This document shows positions 34,571 through 43,797 of a stretch of 64,000 nt of DNA, in pieces. The notes beneath the pieces were generated by a model. The model saw only the letters and a list, made by a program, of their open reading frames with translations, made no database searches and was not told the DNA's origin. The DNA is from Tunturiibacter empetritectus (GTDB taxonomy: Bacteria > Acidobacteriota > Terriglobia > Terriglobales > Acidobacteriaceae), in contig NZ_JACHDZ010000007.1 in NCBI RefSeq assembly GCF_014201375.1, positions 209,553 to 273,552 on the forward strand, read 5' to 3'. The number at the start of each line of letters is the position of its first letter. The first letter of the stretch is position 1. The translations under genes and the position numbers were made by a program.

Positions 34571-35056
34571 ATGACCAACGGAAGGGACATCCCGCAAGGC
34601 AAATCTCTCGGCGATCTCGGCCGCGAAGCCTCCTGGTTTCTCACCCACACCCTAATCGCCGTCCTCACTCTGGCCATCGTCATCGTGGTCCTCTCGCTCA
34701 ATCATCCAGACCCAGACTCAACCACACCCAAGTTGCTCGCTACCATCCTGGCCGCCTTTATTCCCATGCTTGGCGGAGCCATCGTCACTCGCCTCTTGCA
34801 AAACGACATCGCACCCTACACCTGGATCTCCGGCCTCGTCATATTCTCCATCGTCTGTGTCTGGGTGCTCGACCTGCCCACCGGCAAAGGCCTCTGCGAA
34901 AACTGCGGTGCTGTCGAAAAACTCTGGCGCACCTTCTTCACCTTCCGCCACGGCAGCGGCCTCATGGGCGGGGACGGCCTCCTCATCGGCACCTGGCTCC
35001 CTCTCTCCATGATCAGCTACGCCATCGGCGCAAAGCTCGCCCGTGAACCTTACTAA
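34571..35056 (+). CDS. small membrane protein of unknown function
   Basis: 161 residues with about four membrane segments (THTLIAVLTLAIVIVVLSL, LLATILAAFIPMLGGAIVTRLL, ISGLVIFSIVCVWVLDL and a C-terminal LLIGTWLPLSMISYAIGA). A short loop with CENCG (two cysteines) lies between segments 3 and 4. Not recognised. It lies between the repeat copy A (upstream) and carB (convergent, 31 bases away). Confidence 0.65.
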   Translation: MTNGRDIPQGKSLGDLGREASWFLTHTLIAVLTLAIVIVVLSLNHPDPDSTTPKLLATILAAFIPMLGGAIVTRLLQNDIAPYTWISGLVIFSIVCVWVLDLPTGKGLCENCGAVEKLWRTFFTFRHGSGLMGGDGLLIGTWLPLSMISYAIGAKLAREPY

Positions 35057-35087
35057 CCGCCCCTACTAACCCACCCGCCGACGTCGT

Positions 35088-38000
35088 CTATTTCACAGCG
35101 GCAACCGCTTTCACCTCGCCCGCAATCCTGTTTGCGTGAAGCGTCTGCAGCGCAACAACACTCAACGTGCCTTCCTGCAAAGCGGAGATACCCTCAGCCG
35201 CCGCCCGCGCCGCTGCCAGCGTCGTGATCGTCGGAATCCTCGCCATCACCGCCGCCCGTCGAATCGCCTTCTCATCGAAGAACGTATCCTGCCCATGCGG
35301 CGTATTCACGATCAGATGTATTCGGTCTCCCTTGATGAGATCGACCACATTGGGCCGCCCCTCCTTCACCTTGTAGACGCGCTCCGGCTGCAGCCCAGCC
35401 TGTTCCAGCACAAGAGCTGTGCCGTGCGTAGCCACCAGATGAAATCCCATCTCCACAAAACTCCGCGCCAGCAGCACCGCGCCTTCCTTATCATGATCGT
35501 TGACGCTGAGAAACACAGTCCCCTGCAACGGAAGCACCTGCCCCGCGGCAATCTGCGCCTTGGCAAATGCTTCGCCGAAGTTATCCGCGACACCCATCAC
35601 CTCGCCCGTAGACTTCATCTCCGGACCAAGCACAGTATCGACTCCAGGGAATTTACCCCACGGAAACACCGGCGACTTTACAAAGTAATGCGAGCCTGTC
35701 TCTAGATCCTTGCCACTGGCTGTCTGCTCCGGCAACAACTCCTTAAGCTTCCTCCCCACCATAATCCGCGAAGCGATCTTCGCCAGCGGAATCCCCGTCG
35801 CCTTCGAAACATAAGGCACCGTCCGCGAAGCCCGAGGGTTTACCTCGATCACATAAACGATCCCCCGCTGAATCGCGAACTGAATATTCACGAGGCCCCG
35901 CACGCTCAACGCCATTGCCAGCTTGCGCGTGTACTCGCGAATCATCCGCAGCACATCATCGCTCAAATCAACCGCAGGCAGCACGCACGAAGAGTCCCCC
36001 GAGTGAATCCCCGCCTCTTCGATGTGCTGCATAATCCCTGCGATCACCACATCATCGCCATCGCACAGCGCGTCCACGTCGCACTCGACCGCATCTTCCA
36101 GGAAGTGGTCGATCAACACCGGCCGCTCCTGCGAGTACTCAATCGCCGTCGACATATACCGCACAATCGCCTCATCGTCGTACGCGATCACCATCGCGCG
36201 ACCGCCCAGTACATACGAGGGCCGCACCAGCACCGGATACCCCACGCGATTCGCGCCAGCCACAGCCTCTTCCACGCTCGTCGCCATCGCGCCCTCAGGC
36301 TGCGGAATCTTCAACTCCTCAATCAACTTCCCAAACCGCTTGCGATCCTCCGCCAGATCGATCGACTCCGGCGACGTCCCAATAATCGGCACGCCAGCCT
36401 TCTTCAGCGGCAGAGAAAGATTCAGCGGCGTCTGACCGCCAAACTGCACGATCATCCCGATCTCCGCACCCGAAGAAGCTTCATGCTCATACACGCCAAG
36501 CACATCTTCCAAAGTCAGCGGCTCGAAGTACAGCCGGTCGCTCGTGTCATAGTCAGTCGACACCGTCTCCGGATTGCAGTTCACCATGATGGTTTCGTAC
36601 CCATCCTCACGCAGCGCAAATGCCGCATGGCAGCAGCAGTAATCGAACTCAATTCCCTGCCCGATACGATTCGGCCCACTCCCCAGAATCAGAATCTTCT
36701 TCTTCTTCGTCGGCGCCGCTTCGTCCTCTTCGTCATAGCAGCTGTACAGATAAGGCGTGTAGCTCTCAAACTCACCCGCGCACGTATCCACCATCTTGTA
36801 CACCGGCATCACGTTCAGCTTCTTCCGTAACGCGCGCACTGCAGCCGTGCCCTCCGCGCCAGTCAATCCCCAGCTCGCCGCCAGCCTCTCATCCGAGATC
36901 CCCATCCGCTTCGCCGCACGCAATTGCTCCGCCGTCACCTCAGCCATCGGCACGCCACCAACAGCCTTGATCCCATCCGTAATCTGCTTTATCTGGTACA
37001 GAAACCACGGATCCATAGAGGTCATGCGTGCAACCTCGCGCACCGTCATCCCCCGCTCAAACGCGTAACGCACGTAGCTCAACCGCTCCGGGTGCGGAGT
37101 CACCAATCGCTGCGTCAACCGCCGCGGCTCAATCTCATCCGCCGTCGCCTTCTTCCCCGTCTCCAGCGAACGCACCGCCTTCATCATCGCTTCCTTGAAG
37201 GTCCTGCCGATCGCCATCACCTCGCCTACCGACTTCATCTGCGGCCCCAGCACCTCATCCGCACCAGGAAACTTCTCAAACTGCCACTTCGGAATCTTCA
37301 CCACAACATAGTCAATCGTCGGCTCAAAACAGGCCGGCGTCGCCTTCGTAATGTCGTTCTGAATCTCATCGAGCGTGTACCCGACCGCCAACCGCGCCGC
37401 AATCTTCGCAATCGGAAAACCCGTCGCCTTACTCGCCAGCGCCGACGAGCGCGACACCCGCGGATTCATCTCAATCACCGTCATCCGCCCGTTCAGCGGG
37501 TTCACCGCGAACTGCACATTGCTCCCGCCCGTTTCCACGCCAATCTCACGAATCACCGCAATCGCCGCATCCCGCATCGCCTGGTACTCGCGATCGGTCA
37601 ACGTCTGCGCCGGCGCCACCGTAATCGAGTCCCCCGTATGCACGCCCATCGGATCGAAGTTCTCAATCGAGCAGATGATGATGACGTTATCCTTCAGGTC
37701 CCGCACCACCTCCAGTTCATACTCCTTCCAACCCAGCACGCTCTCTTCCAGCAGGCACTCATGCACCGGCGAAAGATCCAGCCCACGCGAAAGAATCTCC
37801 ATCAACTCCTCGCGGTTGTAAGCGATTCCACCACCCGAACCGCCCAGCGTAAATGAAGGCCGAATCACCACCGGAAATCCGATCTTCGTCGCGAACTCCA
37901 ATCCATCGCGGATGTTATTGATCAGCGCAGACCGCGGCATATCCAACCCGATCTTCGTCATCGCGTCTTTGAACAGCAGCCGGTCCTCAGCCTTCTTGAT

Positions 38001-38402
38001 CGCCTCCAGCTTCGCGCCAATCAGTTCAATCCCCAGCTTATCCAGCACGCCAGAGTCCGCCAGATCCACCGCAAGATTCAGCGCCGTCTGCCCACCCACC
38101 GTAGGCAGCACCGCAAACTTGCCCCTAGTGCCCAACCCATCCGGATCAAGCATCTCCTTCTCAATGCGAAGAATCTCCTCCACATAAGCAGCATTCAGCG
38201 GCTCAATATACGTTCTATCCGCAACCTCAGGATCGGTCATGATCGACGCCGGGTTCGAGTTCACCAGCACCACCTCATACCCCTCAGCCTTCAGCGCCTT
38301 ACAAGCCTGCGTCCCGGAGTAATCAAACTCTGCCGACTGACCAATCACAATCGGCCCCGAGCCGATCACCAGAATCTTCGCAATGTCATTCCTGCGTGGC
38401 AT
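35088..38402 (-). CDS. carB: carbamoyl-phosphate synthase large subunit
   Basis: 1104 residues (E. coli about 1073). Two tandem ATP-grasp halves are clear: the first with [29 protein letters not shown] and [36 protein letters not shown]; the second with [37 protein letters not shown] and [18 protein letters not shown]. An MGS-like C-terminal domain (about 950-1080) carries allosteric control. Makes carbamoyl phosphate from bicarbonate, ATP and glutamine-derived ammonia for pyrimidines and arginine. carA is 71 bases upstream and is likely co-transcribed. Confidence 0.97.
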   Translation of the reverse strand: MPRRNDIAKILVIGSGPIVIGQSAEFDYSGTQACKALKAEGYEVVLVNSNPASIMTDPEVADRTYIEPLNAAYVEEILRIEKEMLDPDGLGTRGKFAVLPTVGGQTALNLAVDLADSGVLDKLGIELIGAKLEAIKKAEDRLLFKDAMTKIGLDMPRSALINNIRDGLEFATKIGFPVVIRPSFTLGGSGGGIAYNREELMEILSRGLDLSPVHECLLEESVLGWKEYELEVVRDLKDNVIIICSIENFDPMGVHTGDSITVAPAQTLTDREYQAMRDAAIAVIREIGVETGGSNVQFAVNPLNGRMTVIEMNPRVSRSSALASKATGFPIAKIAARLAVGYTLDEIQNDITKATPACFEPTIDYVVVKIPKWQFEKFPGADEVLGPQMKSVGEVMAIGRTFKEAMMKAVRSLETGKKATADEIEPRRLTQRLVTPHPERLSYVRYAFERGMTVREVARMTSMDPWFLYQIKQITDGIKAVGGVPMAEVTAEQLRAAKRMGISDERLAASWGLTGAEGTAAVRALRKKLNVMPVYKMVDTCAGEFESYTPYLYSCYDEEDEAAPTKKKKILILGSGPNRIGQGIEFDYCCCHAAFALREDGYETIMVNCNPETVSTDYDTSDRLYFEPLTLEDVLGVYEHEASSGAEIGMIVQFGGQTPLNLSLPLKKAGVPIIGTSPESIDLAEDRKRFGKLIEELKIPQPEGAMATSVEEAVAGANRVGYPVLVRPSYVLGGRAMVIAYDDEAIVRYMSTAIEYSQERPVLIDHFLEDAVECDVDALCDGDDVVIAGIMQHIEEAGIHSGDSSCVLPAVDLSDDVLRMIREYTRKLAMALSVRGLVNIQFAIQRGIVYVIEVNPRASRTVPYVSKATGIPLAKIASRIMVGRKLKELLPEQTASGKDLETGSHYFVKSPVFPWGKFPGVDTVLGPEMKSTGEVMGVADNFGEAFAKAQIAAGQVLPLQGTVFLSVNDHDKEGAVLLARSFVEMGFHLVATHGTALVLEQAGLQPERVYKVKEGRPNVVDLIKGDRIHLIVNTPHGQDTFFDEKAIRRAAVMARIPTITTLAAARAAAEGISALQEGTLSVVALQTLHANRIAGEVKAVAAVK

Positions 38403-38473
38403 GTCTTATCTTCTTCCTGTTCCTAATCTCTTTTGCGCCGAAAAAATGCGCGACCAAAGCCGCGCTATTTGTC

Positions 38474-39613
38474 TTATTTTTTGAACTCTTCCATCATCTT
38501 CCGAAAATCCTTGAAGAGATAATGCGAGTCATGCGGCCCCGGACTTGCCTCAGGGTGATACTGCACGCTGAACATCGGATCGGTCTTGTGCCTCAACCCA
38601 GCCAGCGTCTGATCGTTCAAGTTCGTATGCGTCTTCTCAACATCGGCCGGCAGCGAATCAGGATCCACGTTGAAGTTATGATTCTGCGCGGTAATCTCCA
38701 CCTTGCCCGTCTGATGATTCATGATCGGGTGGTTCCCGCCGTGGTGCCCAAACTTCAGCTTGTAGGTCTTGCCGCCCAACGCCAGCCCAAAGATCTGATG
38801 TCCCAGGCAGATCCCGAAGATCGGCTTCTTCCCCTGCAGCTCCCTCACATTCTCAACCGCGTACCCCAGCGGCTCCGGATCTCCGGGCCCATTTGAGAAG
38901 AACACTCCATCCGGCTCCATCGCCAGCACATCCGCAGCCGGGGTCTTCGCCGGAACCACCGTCACCCGGCAGTTCTCCCGCGTCAGCATCCGCAGAATAT
39001 TTTCCTTGATCCCAAAGTCATACGCGACCACGTGCATCTGCTTCACGTCGCCCTCAACCGCAGGTGTCAGTAGCGAATCGCCCGTCTGATTCTTCGGCTC
39101 ATTCGCATCCCACTCATAAGCCACCTTTGTACTAACGACGCTCGCCAGATCAGTCCCATCCATCTTGCGTATCGACCGCGCCTTTGCCACCAGCGCATCC
39201 ACGTCAAGATTCTCGCCAGACGCAATCACTCCGCGCATCACACCATTCGCCCGCAGATGCCGCACCACCGCACGCGTATCAATCTCCGCAATCACCGGCA
39301 CGCCGTAGCGCTCGAGATACTCATCCGCCACCTGCGTCGAACGCCAGTTCGAACTCATCGGCGAAAACTCCCGCGTCACCAGGCCTTCGATAAACGGCTT
39401 CTTCGACTCCGCATCGCTCGGCGTAGTCCCATAGTTCCCAATATGCGGATTTGTCAAAACCACGATCTGACCCGCATAGGAAGGATCGGTAAAGATCTCC
39501 TGATAGCCGGTCAGTGATGTATTGAAGACCACCTCGCCCGAGCATTCCGCCCGCGCGCCAAAACTCTTACCCCGAAAAACGCGCCCATCTTCTAGCGCCA
39601 GTATTGCCTGCAT
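38474..39613 (-). CDS. carA: carbamoyl-phosphate synthase small subunit
   Basis: 379 residues. N-terminal CPSase small domain ([51 protein letters not shown]) and a C-terminal class I glutamine amidotransferase with nucleophile in [16 protein letters not shown], and His and Glu in [12 protein letters not shown]. Supplies ammonia to CarB. Stop codon follows a short FKK tail. The order carA then carB matches the usual arrangement. Confidence 0.97.
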   Translation of the reverse strand: MQAILALEDGRVFRGKSFGARAECSGEVVFNTSLTGYQEIFTDPSYAGQIVVLTNPHIGNYGTTPSDAESKKPFIEGLVTREFSPMSSNWRSTQVADEYLERYGVPVIAEIDTRAVVRHLRANGVMRGVIASGENLDVDALVAKARSIRKMDGTDLASVVSTKVAYEWDANEPKNQTGDSLLTPAVEGDVKQMHVVAYDFGIKENILRMLTRENCRVTVVPAKTPAADVLAMEPDGVFFSNGPGDPEPLGYAVENVRELQGKKPIFGICLGHQIFGLALGGKTYKLKFGHHGGNHPIMNHQTGKVEITAQNHNFNVDPDSLPADVEKTHTNLNDQTLAGLRHKTDPMFSVQYHPEASPGPHDSHYLFKDFRKMMEEFKK

Positions 39614-39747
39614 TGCCTCTCCTGCCTGGAGTGGATTTAATAGATTCTATCAGCATTTACGCTGCAAAACGCTGACCGCAGGCAAATCCCTTGGCACGCA
39701 AAAAGACTCGGCACAATGGCCGAGCCCATTCACATTCTGTTCAAACT

Positions 39748-39870
39748 CTAGCTGTGGTGATGATGATGGTGGTGGCGATGATGATGACGGATAGACGCGT
39801 TAGCAGGTACTACGGCACCGGCAAGAACAACGAACGCAACGACAGCGAGAAACAACGAACGCAACTTCAT
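39748..39870 (-). CDS. tiny secreted histidine-tailed peptide, 40 residues
   Basis: A 40-codon gene. Residues 1-25 are a typical signal peptide (MKLRSLFLAVVAFVVLAG then AVVPANA), leaving a mature peptide of about 15 residues, starting SIR and consisting almost wholly of histidine: three His, Arg, seven His, Ser. AGGGAG seven bases before the ATG is a good ribosome site. It lies 134 bases upstream of carA on the same strand but is likely its own unit. Probable role: binding of nickel, copper or zinc outside the membrane. Small size means coding status rests on the signal peptide, ribosome site and the pure His run. Confidence 0.72.
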   Translation of the reverse strand: MKLRSLFLAVVAFVVLAGAVVPANASIRHHHRHHHHHHHS

Positions 39871-40008
39871 GGCAGAACTCCCTCTCAACCAGCCACTCCT
39901 TCGAGTGGTCTGTCAGTAGATGCAGCTTAGCCTGCCATCTTGTGGGTTAGAAACATATATCTCCAAAAACATCCGGGACGTTCCGACCTTGATTCCCTAA
40001 ACGGATCG

Positions 40009-40320
40009 CTACTCAATATCCACCAGAACATCCTCCCCCTCCACCCGCAACGGAAACACCTCCACCCGCTCCTCCGCCGGATACTCCGCCAACCCCGTCT
40101 TCGCGTTGAAGGCCCACGAGTGCCACGGGCACACCACCGCTTCCCCCTCAATCCAGCCCTGTCCCAGCGGTCCCTGCCGATGCGGACAAACATTATCCAG
40201 CGCCGACAACTCCCCATTCACATTCGCCAGGCAAATTGCGACGCCCTCTACCTCGGCCTCCATCACCCGTCCCACCGGCGGAGCCTCCGCCACCCCACAC
40301 AACCTCACCCACTGCGCCAC
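40009..40320 (-). CDS. Rieske-type 2Fe-2S ferredoxin-like protein
   Basis: 103 residues. The Rieske cluster ligands are in CPHRQGPLGQG and CPWHSWAFNAKTG (two Cys, two His), and the beta-domain around them is complete. Single-domain proteins of this type serve as ferredoxins for aromatic dioxygenases or as the small subunit NirD of nitrite reductase; no partner gene is near, so the role is open. Start is GTG with GGAGG seven bases before it. Confidence 0.85.
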   Translation of the reverse strand: MAQWVRLCGVAEAPPVGRVMEAEVEGVAICLANVNGELSALDNVCPHRQGPLGQGWIEGEAVVCPWHSWAFNAKTGLAEYPAEERVEVFPLRVEGEDVLVDIE

Positions 40321-40343
40321 TCGAAATCCTCCGCCATCTCCAT

Positions 40344-40565
40344 CTTAGAACCTGTCCAGAAACTATGTCCTGCCGGACGGGCCTCCAGCGCAAAGTGCGG
40401 GCGTTCACATGCCTCTTTAGAGCTTCGCGTGGTCCTCCGGTTGGTCGGAATCATCTTCCTCGCGACCAGCGGGAGCGCCAACCGAAGGGGTATACAAGTC
40501 ACGAAGTGACCGCCGCCCGCGCAGGGCGCCCGTCCGGCAGGACAGTCCCTGGACAACTTCTTAGA
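40344..40565 (+). mobile_element. MITE-like unit containing structured repeat copy B
   Basis: The left end (from 40350) reads as the imperfect reverse complement of the right end (to 40559), over about 35-40 bases: CTGTCCAG and TGTCCTGCCGGACGGGC on the left, mirrored by GTCCGGCAGGACA and CTGGACAA on the right. The 6-mer CTTAGA occurs directly at 40344-40349 and 40560-40565, like a target duplication. Inside is the full repeat (40444-40543): GTCACGAAGTGAC at 40498-40510, stem CGCCC/GGGCG at 40514-40528 with loop GCGCA, and GTCC-GGCA-GGAC at 40532-40543. CGGTTGG/CCAACCG pairs at 40438-40484. No ORF encodes a transposase. Confidence 0.65.
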
Positions 40566-40634
40566 GCCTCGCACTCGCCAAAATGACTCAGCCCTCTCAC
40601 TCCGAATGCTAAAGTCGATACAGAAGCCCGACTC

Positions 40635-41576
40635 ATGCCCCGCCCCACGCCGAAGCCCAGCAAGCGCACCCCGCCAACCAACGCCCAGCCTGAAGTCGTA
40701 AGCCCTCTCTGGCTCCTCAAGGCCATCGCCCTAACCATCATCGCGGCCTTAGTCTGCGGCTACCTCACCCTCTGCCTCCTCTTCTATCAGGGCCAGTGGC
40801 AGTTCGTCCTCCACCCCACCCGCACCTCTGCCGCTCCCGTCTCCATCGCAGGCACCCCCTACGAGCTCATCCGGTTCGGCCCCGATGAGTCCGCCACCCC
40901 CCAACTCACCGGCTGGTGGATTCCCTCCTCCCCCAACGCCCGCTACGCCCACGCCACCATCCTCTTCCTCGCCGGCGCCGACGGCTCCCTGACCAACTCC
41001 ATCCCCACCCTCGCCAGCCTCCACAACCTCGGCCTCAACGTCTTCGCCTTCGACTACCGCGGCTACGGCCAAAGCGCCGCCACCCGCCCCAACCAGCAAA
41101 ACATGACCCATGACGCCGACTCCGCCTGGCAGTACCTCACCAACTCCCGAGCCATCCCCGCCCAACAAATCATCCCCTACGGAACCGGCGTAGGAGCCTC
41201 CCTGGCCACCCAACTCGCCGCAAATCTTACCGTCATCCCAGCCCTCATCCTCGACGCCCCCCGCGCCGACCTCCTCCCCGTAGCCCAGCGCGACCCCCGC
41301 GGCCGCCTCCTCCCCGTCCGACTCCTCTTTCACGAGCAGTTCCCCCTCGCTACGCCGCTCTCCACCCTCAGAACCCCAAAGCTCCTCCTCTCCCGCAGCT
41401 CCTCACCCGACCAAAGCTTTCGGACCGCTGCCGATCCCAAACAAACCGTTGAACTCCCGACAGACTCCGACTCTCTCTACACTCAAAGCCTCACCCGATT
41501 TTTAGATCAGTATGTAGCGCAGTCCCTATCGCCCGAGCCAACCCAACTCGTACCTTCCCCGGCACCCACCCACTAA
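40635..41576 (+). CDS. membrane-anchored alpha/beta hydrolase-fold protein with no nucleophile serine
   Basis: 313 residues with one N-terminal membrane helix (AIALTIIAALVCGYLTLCLLF, about 30-52). The hydrolase core is recognisable: ILFLAGADGSL (oxyanion region), NVFAFDYRGYGQSA (motif common to this fold), and IIPYGTGVGASLATQLA at the position of the nucleophile elbow. In active relatives this reads Y-G-x-S-x-G; here the Ser is Gly. The C-terminal part is Pro/Ser-rich with no clear His. Likely not a serine hydrolase; may be binding or structural. RBS is not strong; starts 70 bases after repeat unit B. Confidence 0.7.
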   Translation: MPRPTPKPSKRTPPTNAQPEVVSPLWLLKAIALTIIAALVCGYLTLCLLFYQGQWQFVLHPTRTSAAPVSIAGTPYELIRFGPDESATPQLTGWWIPSSPNARYAHATILFLAGADGSLTNSIPTLASLHNLGLNVFAFDYRGYGQSAATRPNQQNMTHDADSAWQYLTNSRAIPAQQIIPYGTGVGASLATQLAANLTVIPALILDAPRADLLPVAQRDPRGRLLPVRLLFHEQFPLATPLSTLRTPKLLLSRSSSPDQSFRTAADPKQTVELPTDSDSLYTQSLTRFLDQYVAQSLSPEPTQLVPSPAPTH

Positions 41577-41629
41577 GATCCACTCCTCTTCACAACTCTC
41601 CGCGATACCCTTTTCCAAAAGGGATTCTT

Positions 41630-42028
41630 ATGACCAAATGGCTCAATAGCCTCCAACCCACGGGCGCGCTCCTCATGCGCCTCATCCTCGGTGTCTCCAT
41701 GGCCGTCCACGGCTACCAGAAGGTCCTGCCCGTCAGCGCCCTCCACCACTACGCCCACTACGTCACCACCCTCGGCCTGCCCTACTGGCTCGGATACGTC
41801 TCCGCCTACACCGAGTTCGTCGGCGGCATCCTCCTCATCCTGGGTCTTCTCACCCGCCTCGCCGCGTTTCTGGTCGCTACCAACATGTTGGTAGCCTTCG
41901 TCACCGTGGGCATCCATCAGGGCTTCGGCATCTACAACTACATCCTCGCCCTGGCAGCCCTGGCCATCATGCTGATCTTCTACGGCGCAGGAACCATGGC
42001 CCTCGACCGCAAGATAGGCTTCGCCTGA
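41630..42028 (+). CDS. DoxX-family membrane protein
   Basis: 132 residues with four membrane helices. Features of the family: RLILGVSMAVHGYQKV near the N-terminus, YWLGYVSAYTEFVGGILLILGLLTRLAAFLVATNML in the middle, and a final IMLIFYGAGTMALDRKIGF. DoxX proteins are associated with thiosulfate:quinone oxidoreductase or with redox stress membrane complexes; no partner is obvious. AAGGGA five bases before the ATG. Begins 53 bases after the previous gene. Confidence 0.85.
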   Translation: MTKWLNSLQPTGALLMRLILGVSMAVHGYQKVLPVSALHHYAHYVTTLGLPYWLGYVSAYTEFVGGILLILGLLTRLAAFLVATNMLVAFVTVGIHQGFGIYNYILALAALAIMLIFYGAGTMALDRKIGFA

Positions 42029-42085
42029 CCCGAAGCCCGCGAACGCAGACCGACTAAACCGAAAAATCCCGACCAAAAAGGAGTG

Positions 42086-42111
42086 AAGGCTCCCGATACT
42101 CTGGGAGCCTT
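42086..42111. terminator. hairpin between convergent genes, likely terminator
   Basis: AAGGCTCCC and GGGAGCCTT form a perfect nine-pair stem around an eight-base loop, 58 bases after the DoxX gene. The leftward strand has TTTTT shortly after the stem; rightward there is no U-run. The rest of 42029-42350 is AT-rich around 42230-42300 with a CACTATT/AATAGTG repeat (42238-42285), but I see no gene in it. Confidence 0.5.
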
Positions 42112-42350
42112 ACATTGTGGTGGGGAGTTCTTTTGTTGCGGATATTGGAAGCCGGAACTGTGGGAACTGCAAGCCCGACTGTCGTGTGTTACATCCAATA
42201 AGACGCAGTATCTAAAGAAAAGTTGCCGCGCTTTTTCCACTATTTTGTATTTTGTTGATTTTTACATTCCATAAACAGAATAGTGACACTGTAAAGACAT
42301 TCCCACCTCGCGAGCCTCGTCACGCCTGAGCCCGTCCCGCCAACAGCCTG

Positions 42351-43673
42351 TCACGCCTGAGTAAGATTCAAGAACTCACTCGGACTCACCCGCGCTCCCG
42401 GAAACACCATCTCAAGATTTCTCGCGCCCAAAGTCTTGTAAGCCGCCTCACCCAGCACCCGCCGGAAGTCTGTCGTCACCGTCAGGTCCCGCCCTTCATT
42501 CAGCTGTTCATTCGCAAGCCCAGGCCACTTGCCATAAACCTTTCCACCCTTCACCCTGCCACCCAGCACAAACATCACATTCGCATGGCCGTGGTCAGTC
42601 CCGCCCGTCCCATTCTGCCGAGCCGTCCGTCCAAACTCCGACATCGTCACCAGCGTCACATTCTCGGCGTCATCTCCCATGTCCCTCCAGAACGCCGCAA
42701 TCGTCTCAGAAAACTCCTTCAGCCGATTCGCCAGCTGTCCATTCACACTCCCCTGGTTCTGGTGCGTATCCCAGCCGCCAATATCCGAGAACGCCGCCTC
42801 CACCCCCAGGTTCGCCTTCATCAGCTGCGCCACCTGCTTCATGCTGTTGCCAAACGCCGTATTCGGATACACCACCCCCGCCGCAGGCTGATACTTCGCC
42901 GGGTCCGCCGACTTCAGCATCTTCACCGCCTCGAACGTCTCCTGCCCGGTCCCATGCAGCACCGCGTCCGTGCTCTCGTCATACATCGCCTGAAACGCAT
43001 TGCTGATCGGCGAAGCCTGTGGTCCCTTCCCAGCCACTGAAAAATCCGCCAGATTACTCACCGCAATCGCGGGAATCTTCCCCTGCAACGTCCGCGGCAC
43101 CTGAGTCCCCAGCGCCACCGCACGAAACGCCGTAGGCTTGTCCTTCAAAACCTCCGCCTGCAACGCGCGATTCAACCACCCATCCACCGTAACCTTGACC
43201 CCCGGCGTCCCGCTCTCCATATAATCCTGCGCGTCAAAGTGTGATCGCGTCGTATCGGGCGAACCCGCCGCCTGAACAATCGCCAGATGCCCCTGCTCAT
43301 AGAGCGGCTTGAACGCCGTCATCGCCGGATGCAGCCCAAAAAATCCATTCAGATCCAGAACATCCTTCTCCTGAATCGCAATCGAAGGCCGCATCGCATA
43401 GTAGTTCTTCTCCTTGTAAGGAACCACCACATTCAGTCCATCCACCGCGCCCCGTTGAAACAGCACGACCAGCTTCTTCTTATTAGCCGCCGCAGTAGTC
43501 ACCTCAGCCAGAACGCTCCGCGACAAAAACGCCGGAATCGTCGAGGTCCCGATCAGCGCCAGTGCTCCACCCTTCATAAATCCGCGCCGCGTCACCTGCC
43601 GCCGAGCCGCATCGCGCCCATGAAGATCGCAACCCCAATCGCTCTGATCCGCCATACTCTTCATGCTCGCCAT
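42351..43673 (-). CDS. DUF1501-family secreted protein (Tat-exported)
   Basis: About 440 residues. A twin-arginine motif RRGFMKG at 29-35 followed by a hydrophobic stretch (ALALIGTSTIPAFLSRSVLA) marks Tat export. The body has the alkaline-phosphatase-like fold of DUF1501: VVLFQRGAVDGLNVVVPY, VTMSEFGRTARQNGTGGTDHGHANVMFVLGG. In planctomycetes and acidobacteria these proteins occur next to DUF1800 proteins, as here (DUF1800 gene is 124 bases upstream). Start uncertain: ATG at 43673 (used) or at 43664 or 43655; the frame extends to 43760 but the extra part is basic and not conserved-looking. Function is unknown. Confidence 0.8.
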   Translation of the reverse strand: MASMKSMADQSDWGCDLHGRDAARRQVTRRGFMKGGALALIGTSTIPAFLSRSVLAEVTTAAANKKKLVVLFQRGAVDGLNVVVPYKEKNYYAMRPSIAIQEKDVLDLNGFFGLHPAMTAFKPLYEQGHLAIVQAAGSPDTTRSHFDAQDYMESGTPGVKVTVDGWLNRALQAEVLKDKPTAFRAVALGTQVPRTLQGKIPAIAVSNLADFSVAGKGPQASPISNAFQAMYDESTDAVLHGTGQETFEAVKMLKSADPAKYQPAAGVVYPNTAFGNSMKQVAQLMKANLGVEAAFSDIGGWDTHQNQGSVNGQLANRLKEFSETIAAFWRDMGDDAENVTLVTMSEFGRTARQNGTGGTDHGHANVMFVLGGRVKGGKVYGKWPGLANEQLNEGRDLTVTTDFRRVLGEAAYKTLGARNLEMVFPGARVSPSEFLNLTQA

Positions 43674-43797
43674 CTTAGACCCCAGTCCGCGTATCACATC
43701 ACGCCATCTGCATCTACAAACGCGTTTCTTTACGAGAAGTTGCCAAAGCGGAACAGTCAATTGCAGTCACCACAACGCATCTCCACACAGCCAACTC

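Noticed and set aside
42083..42274. 63-codon frame after the DoxX gene
   Set aside because: It starts inside the terminator hairpin, has no ribosome site and mixed composition.
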